64,000 bases of DNA, from contig CAWIJJ010000005.1 in the NCBI GenBank assembly GCA_963836425.1, positions 1 through 64,000 of the forward strand. The letters are read 5' to 3'. This document shows positions 9,036 to 16,582 of this stretch, piece after piece; the stretch's first letter is position 1; each line of letters begins with the position of its first letter. Below the pieces are notes generated by a model, which saw only the letters and a program-made list of their open reading frames with translations, had not been told where the DNA came from and searched no databases. The position numbers and the translations under genes were made by a program. Origin of the DNA: CAWIJJ01 sp963836425 (GTDB lineage Bacteria; Acidobacteriota; Terriglobia; Bryobacterales; Bryobacteraceae).

Positions 9036-9270
9036 GCGCTGATCGCGTCCAGCGCGCGCAAGCGCAGCCGGCCGTTCACGCCATCGCTGCTCGAGAACCT
9101 TTGCCGGCTCACGAGCGAAATGCGCAGAAAGCGGCCAGTGCGGAAGAGGCGGCGGCCCTGGCCGCCCGGTAACGCGGTGCCGTGCCAGACGGCAGTCCCC
9201 GGCCGCAGCCGGGGCGAGACATCGGTTGCAATCGAGCGCGGCTGTCAGCGGGCCCAGGCACCGTCAGGAC
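9036..9270 (+). repeat. Array unit 2, type X
   Basis: Nearly identical to unit 1 with the same internal deletions and an almost equal length, so one is a recent duplicate of the other. Confidence 0.8.
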
Positions 9271-9390
9271 GCGCCGATCGCGTCCAGCGCGCGAAAGCGA
9301 AACTGTGCAAAATCGGTCACCGCGGAAGAGGCGGCGGCCCTGATGGAACGCCGCTGCTTTTCGTTGGCCGCCCCGCCGCCGGGTCCCTCA
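9271..9390 (+). repeat. Array unit 3, type Y
   Basis: Starts like the parent, then jumps from the ARK codons directly to the part coding for TAEEAAALMER, and continues into the part around AAGSL. Confidence 0.75.
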
Positions 9391-9618
9391 CTGGTCGCGT
9401 CCAGCGTGCGCAAGCGCAGGCGCTGTTCACGCCATCGCTGCTCGAGAATCTTTGCCGGCTCACGGGGGAAATGCGCAGAAAGCGGCCGGTGCGGAAGAGG
9501 CGGCGGCCCTGGCCGCCCGGTAACGCGGTGCCGTGCCAGACGGCGTTCCCGGCTCCGGCCCGGGCGACATCGGTTGCAATCGAGCGCGGCTGTCAGCGGG
9601 CTCAGGCCCCGTCAGGAC
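9391..9618 (+). repeat. Array unit 4, type X
   Basis: Type X copy that restarts within the type Y copy at a GGTCGCGTCCAGCG junction. Confidence 0.75.
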
Positions 9619-9737
9619 GCGCCGATCGCGTCCAGCGCGCGAAAGCGAAACTGTGCAAAATCGGTCACCGCGGAAGAGGCGGCGGCCCTGATGGAACGCC
9701 CCCATTTTCGCTGTCCGCCCCGCCGCCGGGTCCCTCA
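9619..9737 (+). repeat. Array unit 5, type Y
   Basis: Nearly identical to the type Y unit at 9271, with the same junctions. Confidence 0.75.
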
Positions 9738-9967
9738 CTGGTCGCGTCCAGCGCGCGCAAGCGCAGGCGCTGTTCACGCCATCGCTGCTCGAGAACCTTT
9801 GCCGGCTCACGGGGGAAATGCGCAGAAAGCGGCCGGTGCGGAAGAGGCGGCGGCCCTGGCCGCCCGGTACGCGGTGCCGTGCCAGACGGCAGTTCCCGGC
9901 TCCGGCCGGGGCGAGACATCGGTTGCAATCGGCCGCGGCTGACAGCGGCTCGTGCCCCGGTCAGGAC
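9738..9967 (+). repeat. Array unit 6, type X
   Basis: Type X copy nearly identical to the one at 9391. The pair Y+X is therefore duplicated as a composite of about 348 bp. Confidence 0.75.
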
Positions 9968-10215
9968 GCGCCGATCGCGTCCAGCGCGCGCAAGCGCAGG
10001 CGGCCGTCCACGCCATCGTGATTGGTGATACTCCGCTGCTCAAGAACCTTTGCCGGTTCACAGGGGAACCTTGCAAAGAGCGGCCATCGCGGAAGAGGCG
10101 GCGGCCTTGGCCGGGTAACGCGGTGCCCGTGCCAGACGGCAGTTCCCGGCTGCGGCCGGGGCGACATCGGTTGCAATCGAGCGCGGCTTACAGCGGGCTC
10201 AGGCACCGTCAGGAC
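9968..10215 (+). repeat. Array unit 7, variant type X
   Basis: The only X unit that keeps the segment deleted in the others after the AVHA codons. It reads IVIGDTPLLKNL where the parent reads VVVGDSSLLENL, so the differences are conservative at protein level. Confidence 0.75.
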
Positions 10216-10336
10216 GTGCCGATCGCATCCAGCGCGCGCAAGCGGAAACCCTGCAAGAAGCGGCCACCGCGGAAGGCGGGGCGACCCTGATGGAGCGCCG
10301 CTGTTCTTCTGTCCGCCCTGCCGTCGGGTCCCTCAC
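10216..10336 (+). repeat. Array unit 8, type Y
   Basis: Type Y copy with an ETLQEAATAE-like stretch in the parental frame. Confidence 0.7.
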
Positions 10337-10508
10337 TGGTCGCGTCCAGCGCGCGCAAGCGCAGGCGGCCGTTCACGCCATCGCTGCTCGAGAACCCTTT
10401 GGCCGGGTAACGCGGTGCCGTGCCAGACGGCAGTTCCCGGCAGCGGCCGGGGCGAGACATCGGTTGCAATTGAGCGCGGCTTACAGCGGGCTCAGGCCCC
10501 GTCAGGAC
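10337..10508 (+). repeat. Array unit 9, short type X
   Basis: Type X copy with a further deletion that joins the LLEN codons directly to the GTAACGCGG segment. Confidence 0.7.
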
Positions 10509-10717
10509 GCGCCGATCGCGTCCAGCGCGCGCAAGCGGAAACCGTGCAAGAAGCGGCCACCGTGGAAGAGGCGGCGGCCCTGATGGAACGCCTCTATTTT
10601 CGGTGCCCGCCCTGCCGCCGCGTCCCTCACGGTACGTGTTCAATCCGGCTGCGGCCGGGGCGAGACATCGGTTGCAATCGAGCGCGGCTTACAGCGGGCT
10701 CATGCACCGGTCAGGAC
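10509..10717 (+). repeat. Array unit 10, type Y with long 3' part
   Basis: Type Y copy that also keeps the part coding TVRVQSG-like sequence, so it is the closest to the parent in its second half. Confidence 0.7.
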
Positions 10718-10840
10718 GCGCCGATCGCGTCCAGCGCGCGCAAGCGGAAACCGTGCAGAACGCGGCCACCGCGGAAGAGGCAGCGGCCCTGATGGAACGC
10801 CTCTATTTTCGCTGGCAGTTCCCGCCGCCGGCTCCGGCAG
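10718..10840 (+). repeat. Array unit 11, terminal type Y
   Basis: Last type Y copy. Similarity ends about 10 bases before the stop of the convergent flagellar-region gene. Confidence 0.7.
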
Positions 10841-10849
10841 GCCGGCGTT

Positions 10850-11149
10850 TCAGAGACTCTTACGCAGGATTGAGGCTTCGCGCTTTCCCCGCTCGGCGTA
10901 GGCCTGGCTGACGCGGGCCGAGCCGCGGCTGGCGCGCAATTGCTCGGCGGCCTGGGCGTGTGCGGCAGCCGCCACCTGGGTCGCCCAATGAACCAGTTCG
11001 GCGGCCGCGGCCATGTCCTCGGCGCCGATTTTTCCGTGCTCGATCTCTCCGCGCAGGCGCCTGGCGAATTCTTCCCACAGACGGTGCGCTTTCGGAAACT
11101 CGCCCGAACCTACCGCGGTCCGAAACTGTTCAACGAGCGTGCGCTCCAT
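10850..11149 (-). CDS. Small helical protein downstream of fliD
   Basis: A 99-residue, Ala/Arg/Glu-rich protein predicted to be almost entirely helical. It begins 6 bases after fliD and is surely cotranscribed with it. Position, size and composition are those of flagellar export chaperones (FliT, FliS or FlgN type), which bind filament cap or junction proteins, but no diagnostic motif is visible, so the role is inferred from context only. Its 3' end abuts the repeat array. Confidence 0.6.
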   Translation of the reverse strand: MERTLVEQFRTAVGSGEFPKAHRLWEEFARRLRGEIEHGKIGAEDMAAAAELVHWATQVAAAAHAQAAEQLRASRGSARVSQAYAERGKREASILRKSL

Positions 11150-11155
11150 GGCTGC

Positions 11156-12490
11156 TTACTGATAGCTTTGATTGGCCGCCGTCATTGCCTGGAACATGCT
11201 CGACAGATAGCTATACTGCTGCTCCATGGTCGCAATAAGGGCATCGGCCGCCGTCATTTGCTGCAACAGGTGCTCCTGCAGGCGGTCCACGGCTTCCTGT
11301 TTGGCGGCAATCGTTTCGTCCGTCCCGGCGATTCTCTGGTCCAGACCGGTGAGCGCGGTGGTGAGGCTGCCCGAGTTGGAATCCTCCAGCGCATTGAGGC
11401 GGTCGCTGGCCATCTTGAGGAAGCCGCCGCTCGATTTCGAGCCCAGAAACGACGTGACGCCGTTCGAATTCAGCATGTCCGCGCCGAGCAGCACAAACGG
11501 GCTGAAGGTCATCCGTCCCTCGCGTCCGAGTTCCAGTCCCAGCGCCGACAATCCGCTCACCGGCGAGCCGGGGGCCGTGAAGGTACCCATTTCGCTTAGC
11601 GCGGAGGAGAGTTCCTGAATCAAGGCGTTCCCCTGGAGCTTGCCCCCGCTCTTCCCGTGCTGAGCGTCCAGTTCGGCGGCCGCTGCGTTGTAGGCGTCGG
11701 CGAAGGCCGTCAGCGCCTCGCTGAGAGCGGAAGTGGAACGGGTCACGGTGATGTTGGCCGGGGTGTTGCTGCTCGCCAGCATGGTGATCGAAAGGCCGGT
11801 GGCGATCAAAACGGTACGCGTATCGCTGGTTACCGTTTTGCCGGAGCTGTTCACTTCGTAAGCGGCGAGCCGGCCGACGGTCTGTACAGTTTGTAGGCTC
11901 TGGCCGCCGTCCTTGAGGTTTACCGGGGTGTTGCCGAGCTTCACGCTCTGCAACGAAATGCGGTAATCCGGGGCCGAAGACGAGCCGACGTTCATCACGC
12001 TGGCGCGCACCTTGTCCCCGTACCGCATATTGATGGCAGCGGCCACGCCGGCGGCACTGTTGTCCGCAGGTGTCAGGAAATAACTGCTTGTGCCCAGGGT
12101 CAGCTCATAGGTGTGGGCCTGCCCGCCGGCGGCCACCCACGCCGACGAGGTCAGGCTGCTCGCGTAGGCGCCGACATCCTCCACGCGCAGCGAGTAGTTG
12201 CCTTCCACAACGCCCGGCGAAACATGTGCCGCCGCTACCGAAGCGTCGTCCACCGATGTCAGGAACGAGGAGCCGTCCAAAGCCTGGGCGATTCCGTCCA
12301 CCGCATCCTGTAGCGCCGTGAAGCTGGTCTGGACCGCTTGCATCTGGGTCTTCTGGTCCGTAAGCTCCGTCTTCTGGGCGGTAAGCTGCCGGATGGGCAA
12401 TCCGGCGATGTTGACAGCCCGCTCCACCACTTGGCTGAAGTCGCTCGAATAGGCGCTCGCGCCTTTGAAGATGCCGCTTGTGTCCGCCAT
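11156..12490 (-). CDS. fliD: Flagellar filament cap protein FliD
   Basis: Hook-associated protein 2 (444 aa), which caps the filament and helps flagellin polymerise. The N-terminal FliD domain contains SGIFKGASAYSSDFSQVVERA followed by a coiled-coil-type stretch (LTAQKTELTDQKTQMQAVQ). The C-terminal domain ends with a long helix (LQEHLLQQMTAADALIATMEQQYSYLSSMF). The ATG at 12490 is preferred over one at 12520. It is short for FliD, with a compact variable middle. It lies just downstream of flagellin in the same orientation. Its leader contains a GC-rich inverted repeat (about 12500-12528). Confidence 0.88.
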   Translation of the reverse strand: MADTSGIFKGASAYSSDFSQVVERAVNIAGLPIRQLTAQKTELTDQKTQMQAVQTSFTALQDAVDGIAQALDGSSFLTSVDDASVAAAHVSPGVVEGNYSLRVEDVGAYASSLTSSAWVAAGGQAHTYELTLGTSSYFLTPADNSAAGVAAAINMRYGDKVRASVMNVGSSSAPDYRISLQSVKLGNTPVNLKDGGQSLQTVQTVGRLAAYEVNSSGKTVTSDTRTVLIATGLSITMLASSNTPANITVTRSTSALSEALTAFADAYNAAAAELDAQHGKSGGKLQGNALIQELSSALSEMGTFTAPGSPVSGLSALGLELGREGRMTFSPFVLLGADMLNSNGVTSFLGSKSSGGFLKMASDRLNALEDSNSGSLTTALTGLDQRIAGTDETIAAKQEAVDRLQEHLLQQMTAADALIATMEQQYSYLSSMFQAMTAANQSYQ

Positions 12491-12551
12491 AAATACTCCC
12501 GGGCCGGTCCGGATTCGCATCCGGCCCGGCCCGAAACGTTTGCTGGTACAG

Positions 12552-12583
12552 CCGGCGCGCCGCCCTTTCAGGCGCCGCGCCGG
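12552..12583 (-). terminator. GC-rich hairpin after flagellin
   Basis: A 13-bp stem with one mismatch and a 6-nt loop begins 13 bases after the flagellin stop. There is no T-tract, so it may be a processing or stability hairpin or an attenuator that lowers fliD expression relative to flagellin rather than a full terminator. Confidence 0.5.
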
Positions 12584-12596
12584 GTCAGGTTAACGA

Positions 12597-15245
12597 CTAG
12601 CCCCGGAGGAGTGAAAGAACCGCCTGGGGCGCGGAATTGGCCTGGGCCATTGCGGCGATGGAAGCCTGCTGCAGGACCTGGGCCTTGGTGAGGTTGGCCG
12701 CTTCGGAAGCCACATCGGCATCGCGGATGCGCGATTCGGCTGCCGAGAAGTTGGAAATCTGCGACTGCGCCAGGGTGATGGCGTAGTTGAGCTGGTTCTG
12801 GCCCTTGCCGATCGCGGCCTGAGCGACGCCCAGCTTGGTGATGGCGTTAGCGATGGCGCTAACCGCCTGAACCGCCCCGTTCTTGGTGTCGATGGCCACG
12901 TTGGCCGCCGTTCCCAAGGTGGTGGCAGCGACCGTGTTGCCCGCCACCGCGGCGCCGTTGAATCCGTCGCCGTTGGCCGAGGTCCCGACACTCAGGCTGA
13001 AGCCGGAAAGCGAGCTGAGGAAGTTGATCTTCTCGGTGCCGCCCGAGTTCTCCTTGACGGCCACGATCTTCTGCAGGGTCGTGTTATTGGTGGCCTGCAA
13101 CTGCGAGTTGATGTACTCGATGGCCTCGTCGATAGACTGGCCCGTCCGCGCCATGTTGTCGTTGCGGAGGGTGATGGTCTTCGATTGCAGTGCGCCCGTC
13201 GCGTCGTTGGCCGAGAAGGTGATCGCCTGGTCATCGCTGCCGTAGTTCATCGCGCCGAACGCCAGCGCGCCGGTATGGGTTGCGCCGTTCGCGTCCAGGA
13301 CGCTGTTGGTTGCCGCGGAAGTAGTAGGTCCGTTGGTGACCCAGCCATCGGTGCCAAAGCCGATGTCGGCGGTGGCATCGCCGGCGTTCGGCGTCATTCG
13401 GAAATACGTGTTGTTGGTGGAAGCCAGAGTGACGGTACCACCCGATTGAGTCGCGTTCAAACCGGCACTCACCAGTTCGGCGTCCGCGCTGATGGCACTG
13501 TTGATGCCTTCCACCAGGCTGGCCGCGGTGCGGCTGGTACCAGTGAAGGTTCCGTTCACGGCCAGGGTCGTTGCACCCGCACCGCCGAGTTGGAAGGAAT
13601 GCGCACCCTTCTGAGTGGTCTCGAGCACCAGTCGCCCGCTGGAGTTCACAGTTGCCGTAAGGCCGAGCGCCGCGGTGTTGATGTCGGCGGCAGCCTGTGC
13701 AACCGTGGCGCTGCCGGCCTGGATGTTGATGGTCCCGACCAGCGTCCCATCTACCGTGAAGGTCACGGCTTGGCCGTGAGCATCGCCCGGCGCCCCGCTT
13801 CCCGTAATCGTGGCACCGGTCGCATCGCCGGCATCCAGATCTACGACAACCGAGTTGCTGCTGGAGCCTCCGCCATTCAGACTGAACCCGATCGTGGCAG
13901 CGCCGAAAGCAGTAGTGTTGTCATAGCCAGCTGCGGCTTGAAGCGAAGTATAATCCACCGCTCCGCTCGCGCCGGCCACGTAAGACCCGAACCCCAGCAT
14001 GTTGTCCGCGTCCCCCGTCACCTCGACGCTGAACTTCTCGCCCCGTGCACTGGTGAAGGTCAGTGGATCTCCGGCCGCTCCCGAGGCCGTGATTCCGGCT
14101 CCTGCGAGCGCGCTGCTGGCAGCAACTTTCGCCGCCAGGTCGGTGAGGGCCAGGGCAGTCGTGTTGGAACCCGCATCGAAGGTCAGGTCCACCGGGCTGC
14201 TCATGCCGGCTCCCGAAATCCGCACGGTAACGCCGGTGGGAGTGAAAACGCCGCCGGTCGTGCTGCCGCCCTGTACCGAAGACGACATCGCCGTTCCGGT
14301 GGTGCCCGACAGATTGCCCAGGAAGGCATTGGCCATGCGGTCGCCCGCTTCCACCTGGAAGGCGGTGGTGCTGGAACTGAACGCCAGTTGCTTGCCGCCT
14401 GCGTTATCGGTGTGCACCGAGGCCAGGACTCCGGCGTTCTTGAACGCGGTAGCCGCCTGCGTGCCGCTGTTGCCGGCATTGGCAATAGCGCTGTTGATCG
14501 CCGCCGCCAGGGTGTCCACGTCGGTCACGCTTTGCAGATTGACCGATACTTTCACCTTGCTGCCGTCCGAGAAACCCGGCCCGCCGAAATAGAAGTCGGT
14601 GAAGCCGGAGCTCGCCGTGGTGTTGCCAGTGTCAGCCTTGATGTTGGCTACCGAGCTGGTGGACCCGCCGCCGATGTCCACGCTGCCGGCCACAACCTGC
14701 ATGCCCTTGAGCCCCAGGCTCTGGGTGTCCACCGTCGAGGTGCGCAGGTCCACGGTCACGGTGCCGTTGGTGGTGTTGAGTCCGCCGGTGACCGCATCCT
14801 TGCCGCCGCCGATGAAGACCTGCAGCGACTTGGCGAACTGCCCGCCCTGGTTCAGGCCGATAGACTGCGACTGGCGGTCGATTTCGGTCAGCAGGCTCTG
14901 GAATTCGCTGTTAAGCACGCTGCGGTCGCCCGTGAAGGTGTCCGAGGCCGATTGCGTGGCCAGGGTGCGAAGGCGGTCCAGCATCTTGGAAACGTTGTTC
15001 ATGCCGCCATCGACGATCTGCAGCGTGCTGATGCCGTCGTTGGCGTTGCGCACGCCCTGGGTCAGCTCGCTGGTGTCGCTGCGGAATTTGTTGGCCATGG
15101 CCAGGCCTGCCGCGTCGTCTCCGGACGCGTTGATGCGGAAGCCCGAGGTCAACCGCGTGATCGTCATGCTCTGGAAATTGCCATTGACGCGCAGGTTCTC
15201 CTGCGCAATGAGAGAGGTTACGTTGGTCTGAATCGAGAATGCCAT
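12597..15245 (-). CDS. fliC: Large flagellin
   Basis: Filament subunit of 882 residues, far longer than the usual 270-500. The conserved D0/D1 ends are intact: N-terminal IQTNVTSLIAQENL and LTSGFRINASGDDAAGLAMA, and C-terminal ITLAQSQISNFSAAESRIRD and AQANSAPQAVLSLLRG. The roughly 600-residue middle is Gly/Ala/Ser/Thr-rich and contains repeated flagellin-hook-IN-like segments (for example VDTLAAAINSAIA and VAQAAADINTAA). These probably form extra domains displayed on the filament surface. The ATG at 15245 has AAAGGA just upstream. It is the fourth gene back from the divergent promoter region (fliW, csrA, flagellin). Confidence 0.95.
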   Translation of the reverse strand: MAFSIQTNVTSLIAQENLRVNGNFQSMTITRLTSGFRINASGDDAAGLAMANKFRSDTSELTQGVRNANDGISTLQIVDGGMNNVSKMLDRLRTLATQSASDTFTGDRSVLNSEFQSLLTEIDRQSQSIGLNQGGQFAKSLQVFIGGGKDAVTGGLNTTNGTVTVDLRTSTVDTQSLGLKGMQVVAGSVDIGGGSTSSVANIKADTGNTTASSGFTDFYFGGPGFSDGSKVKVSVNLQSVTDVDTLAAAINSAIANAGNSGTQAATAFKNAGVLASVHTDNAGGKQLAFSSSTTAFQVEAGDRMANAFLGNLSGTTGTAMSSSVQGGSTTGGVFTPTGVTVRISGAGMSSPVDLTFDAGSNTTALALTDLAAKVAASSALAGAGITASGAAGDPLTFTSARGEKFSVEVTGDADNMLGFGSYVAGASGAVDYTSLQAAAGYDNTTAFGAATIGFSLNGGGSSSNSVVVDLDAGDATGATITGSGAPGDAHGQAVTFTVDGTLVGTINIQAGSATVAQAAADINTAALGLTATVNSSGRLVLETTQKGAHSFQLGGAGATTLAVNGTFTGTSRTAASLVEGINSAISADAELVSAGLNATQSGGTVTLASTNNTYFRMTPNAGDATADIGFGTDGWVTNGPTTSAATNSVLDANGATHTGALAFGAMNYGSDDQAITFSANDATGALQSKTITLRNDNMARTGQSIDEAIEYINSQLQATNNTTLQKIVAVKENSGGTEKINFLSSLSGFSLSVGTSANGDGFNGAAVAGNTVAATTLGTAANVAIDTKNGAVQAVSAIANAITKLGVAQAAIGKGQNQLNYAITLAQSQISNFSAAESRIRDADVASEAANLTKAQVLQQASIAAMAQANSAPQAVLSLLRG

Positions 15246-15294
15246 TTGGAAATCCTTTCGCTTTTGGGTGCCGGCTTCTTGCCGGACAATTCCC

Positions 15295-15546
15295 TCATCG
15301 GCAGCCGGACGAAAAATTTGAGGCGGGCCGCCAGCGCGACAACAAATTGCGAACCGCGCCGGGATTGACCGACGCGGCCGCCAGATTCTCTTCGCGCACA
15401 AGGCGGGCCTCTTTGGCGACGATCGCCACTGCGCGCGGCGCCCGGATTCCCACCCGCACGCGCGACCGGCCGATCTGGGCGATCACGATTTCGATGTCGT
15501 CTCCGATGAGGATGGTTTCCCCCTCGCGGCGCGACATCATGAGCAT
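15295..15546 (-). CDS. csrA: Carbon storage regulator CsrA
   Basis: RNA-binding post-transcriptional regulator, 83 aa. The N-terminal 50 residues match CsrA (MLMMSRREGETILIGDDIEI, RVRVGIRAP, the helix ending VREE). The C-terminal tail of about 25 residues is longer than in E. coli. CsrA binds GGA motifs in mRNA leaders. Here it sits between fliW and flagellin, the arrangement in which FliW sequesters CsrA and flagellin release frees it to repress flagellin translation. It overlaps fliW by 10 bases. The 49-base leader to flagellin contains GGA in AAAGGA next to the start codon, a plausible target. Confidence 0.93.
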   Translation of the reverse strand: MLMMSRREGETILIGDDIEIVIAQIGRSRVRVGIRAPRAVAIVAKEARLVREENLAAASVNPGAVRNLLSRWRPASNFSSGCR

Positions 15547-15998
15547 ACCGTTTCCTCCTGAGCGACCAGCGAATGCTGGTGCGAGTAGCCGGAGTCCGGC
15601 ATGAGGGCCTGCACGCCCCGTCGCAAGGCGATGTTCACCACCAGCGGGGCCAGGAGATTGGCGGTGGTTCCGCCCTCCTCCCGCACGGAGAGCACGGCCA
15701 GGCAGAGCACTTCGGCACCGATGCGCGGCTGCCGCCCGGGATCGAGCCCAATGGCTTCCAGGTCCTCGGCGCAGACATCCAGCCGGTACTCCCGGTCCAC
15801 CACCAGCACCGGAACCGTCAGGAAGCAAAGCTCGGGTACCTCCATGCTTTGGAGATACACCACCGGGTCGCTGTGGGCGAAGCGCAGCGCCAGGAAGCGC
15901 CTGCGGCTCTCAAACCCCGGCATACCGCACGGGAACTCGAGTTCGGTTCCCTCCTCATAGGCAACCGGGCCAAAGTGTTTCGTTTCGAGTATCGGCAT
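15537..15998 (-). CDS. fliW: Flagellar assembly factor FliW
   Basis: 153-residue CsrA antagonist and flagellin-binding protein. The conserved N-terminus (ETKHFGPVAYEEGTELEFP), GMPGFE and the later LLAPLVVNIALRRGVQ are typical. It is the first gene of the minus-strand operon fliW-csrA-flagellin-fliD, and a sigma-28-like promoter lies 21-48 bases upstream. A GAGGTGG Shine-Dalgarno sequence precedes the ATG. Known biology: FliW binds flagellin or CsrA in a partner switch that couples flagellin synthesis to export. Confidence 0.93.
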   Translation of the reverse strand: MPILETKHFGPVAYEEGTELEFPCGMPGFESRRRFLALRFAHSDPVVYLQSMEVPELCFLTVPVLVVDREYRLDVCAEDLEAIGLDPGRQPRIGAEVLCLAVLSVREEGGTTANLLAPLVVNIALRRGVQALMPDSGYSHQHSLVAQEETVCS

Positions 15999-16018
15999 TC
16001 CACCTCGTTTCCCCCGGA

Positions 16019-16046
16019 TGATCGGCAGGCGGCCGGCAAAACCTTA
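16019..16046 (-). promoter_or_regulatory. Sigma-28 (FliA)-type promoter for fliW operon
   Basis: On the minus strand, TAAGGTTT (-35, 16039-16046) and GCCGATCA (-10, 16019-16026) are separated by 12 bases. Consensus for FliA is TAAAGTTT and GCCGATAA with about 11 bases. The fliW start lies 21 bases downstream. Confidence 0.6.
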
Positions 16047-16094
16047 ACCCGGCGACGCCGGCCGGCACGGAATTATTTGCGCGGCCAGGCAGTA

Positions 16095-16122
16095 TAAAGT
16101 TTCCGGCCGGGTCCGCCGATAA
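16095..16122 (+). promoter_or_regulatory. Sigma-28 (FliA)-type promoter for the PilZ gene
   Basis: TAAAGTTT (16095-16102) and GCCGATAA (16115-16122) match the FliA consensus at every base, with a 12-base spacer, the same spacing as the opposing promoter. Transcription would begin at about 16128-16130, at or next to the ATG of the PilZ gene, implying a leaderless or nearly leaderless mRNA. Confidence 0.7.
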
Positions 16123-16129
16123 GGTCCTC

Positions 16130-16546
16130 ATGCAGGAAAGGCGTGTTGATTCACGGATGTTGTGCGCCGATATGGTGGATGTTTTCTGGAAGGAAGGCGT
16201 GCGGCGGCGCCACACGGCGGCGCTGCTCGAAGACATCTCGGCTTCGGGCGCATGCCTTCAACTGGAAGCGCCCGTGCCTCCCGGATCGGAGCTCCGCTGG
16301 CGATGCGAGGCGGGCGAGTTTCACGGCTCGGTATGTTACTGCGTGTACCGGGAGATCGGCTATTTCGTGGGTGTCCGTTTCGACAGCGACTCGAGGTGGA
16401 GCCGCCGCCGCTACCAGCCCGAAACACCTGCTGGATGTTTCGCGGCTGGCGGGTCCGCCCAAGCAAGGAGGTGGGCGCAGCCCGGCGCAGGTGCAGCAGA
16501 TTCCATTGTTACGCCAGTGATCCGGCCGGGCACGATGTTATTCTGA
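16130..16546 (+). CDS. PilZ domain protein
   Basis: A 138-residue protein with PilZ features for cyclic-di-GMP binding: an N-terminal ERRVDSR (RxxxR) and DISASGACLQL (D/NxSxxG), followed by beta-barrel strands up to about residue 95. The C-terminal 40 residues are low-complexity and may be unstructured. A perfect FliA-type promoter directly upstream and the divergent fliW operon suggest a c-di-GMP effector of flagellar function, similar in role to YcgR but lacking its N-terminal domain. The RxxxR motif lies at residues 5-9, so the ATG at 16130 must be the start. Confidence 0.78.
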   Translation: MQERRVDSRMLCADMVDVFWKEGVRRRHTAALLEDISASGACLQLEAPVPPGSELRWRCEAGEFHGSVCYCVYREIGYFVGVRFDSDSRWSRRRYQPETPAGCFAAGGSAQARRWAQPGAGAADSIVTPVIRPGTMLF

Positions 16547-16582
16547 ACGTCGTACCCAAATCCCTGCAAAGAGGTAAGAAGA

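Larger units (their letters stand above)
8733..10840. repeat. Tandem array of decayed, mosaic copies of the preceding gene's 3' end
   Basis: About 2.1 kb with no intact gene. It holds about eleven units, each starting with a sequence near GCGCCGATCGCGTCCAGCGC, which in the upstream gene occurs once at 8436. Segments of parent 8436-8732 are recognisable with long near-identical stretches, interrupted by recurrent deletions and frameshifts. Two unit types alternate. Type X keeps the part coding LLENLCRLTG and the final SVAIERG part. Type Y skips to the EEAAALMER part. A linker absent from the parent coding sequence, near TACAGCGGGCTCATG, joins units. The array sits between two convergent genes. 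Confidence 0.85.

Noticed and set aside
8868..10028. Open frame of 386 codons through the repeat array
   Set aside because: It reads the array in a frame different from the parent gene, is extremely Arg/Pro/Gly-rich, and stays open because high-GC repeats rarely make stops.
8733..10840. Diversity-generating retroelement or CRISPR array
   Set aside because: There is no reverse transcriptase nearby, substitutions are not adenine-specific, and units are long, gene-derived and without unique spacers.
13185..15368. 727-codon open frame opposite flagellin
   Set aside because: Antisense shadow of the flagellin, with no family features.
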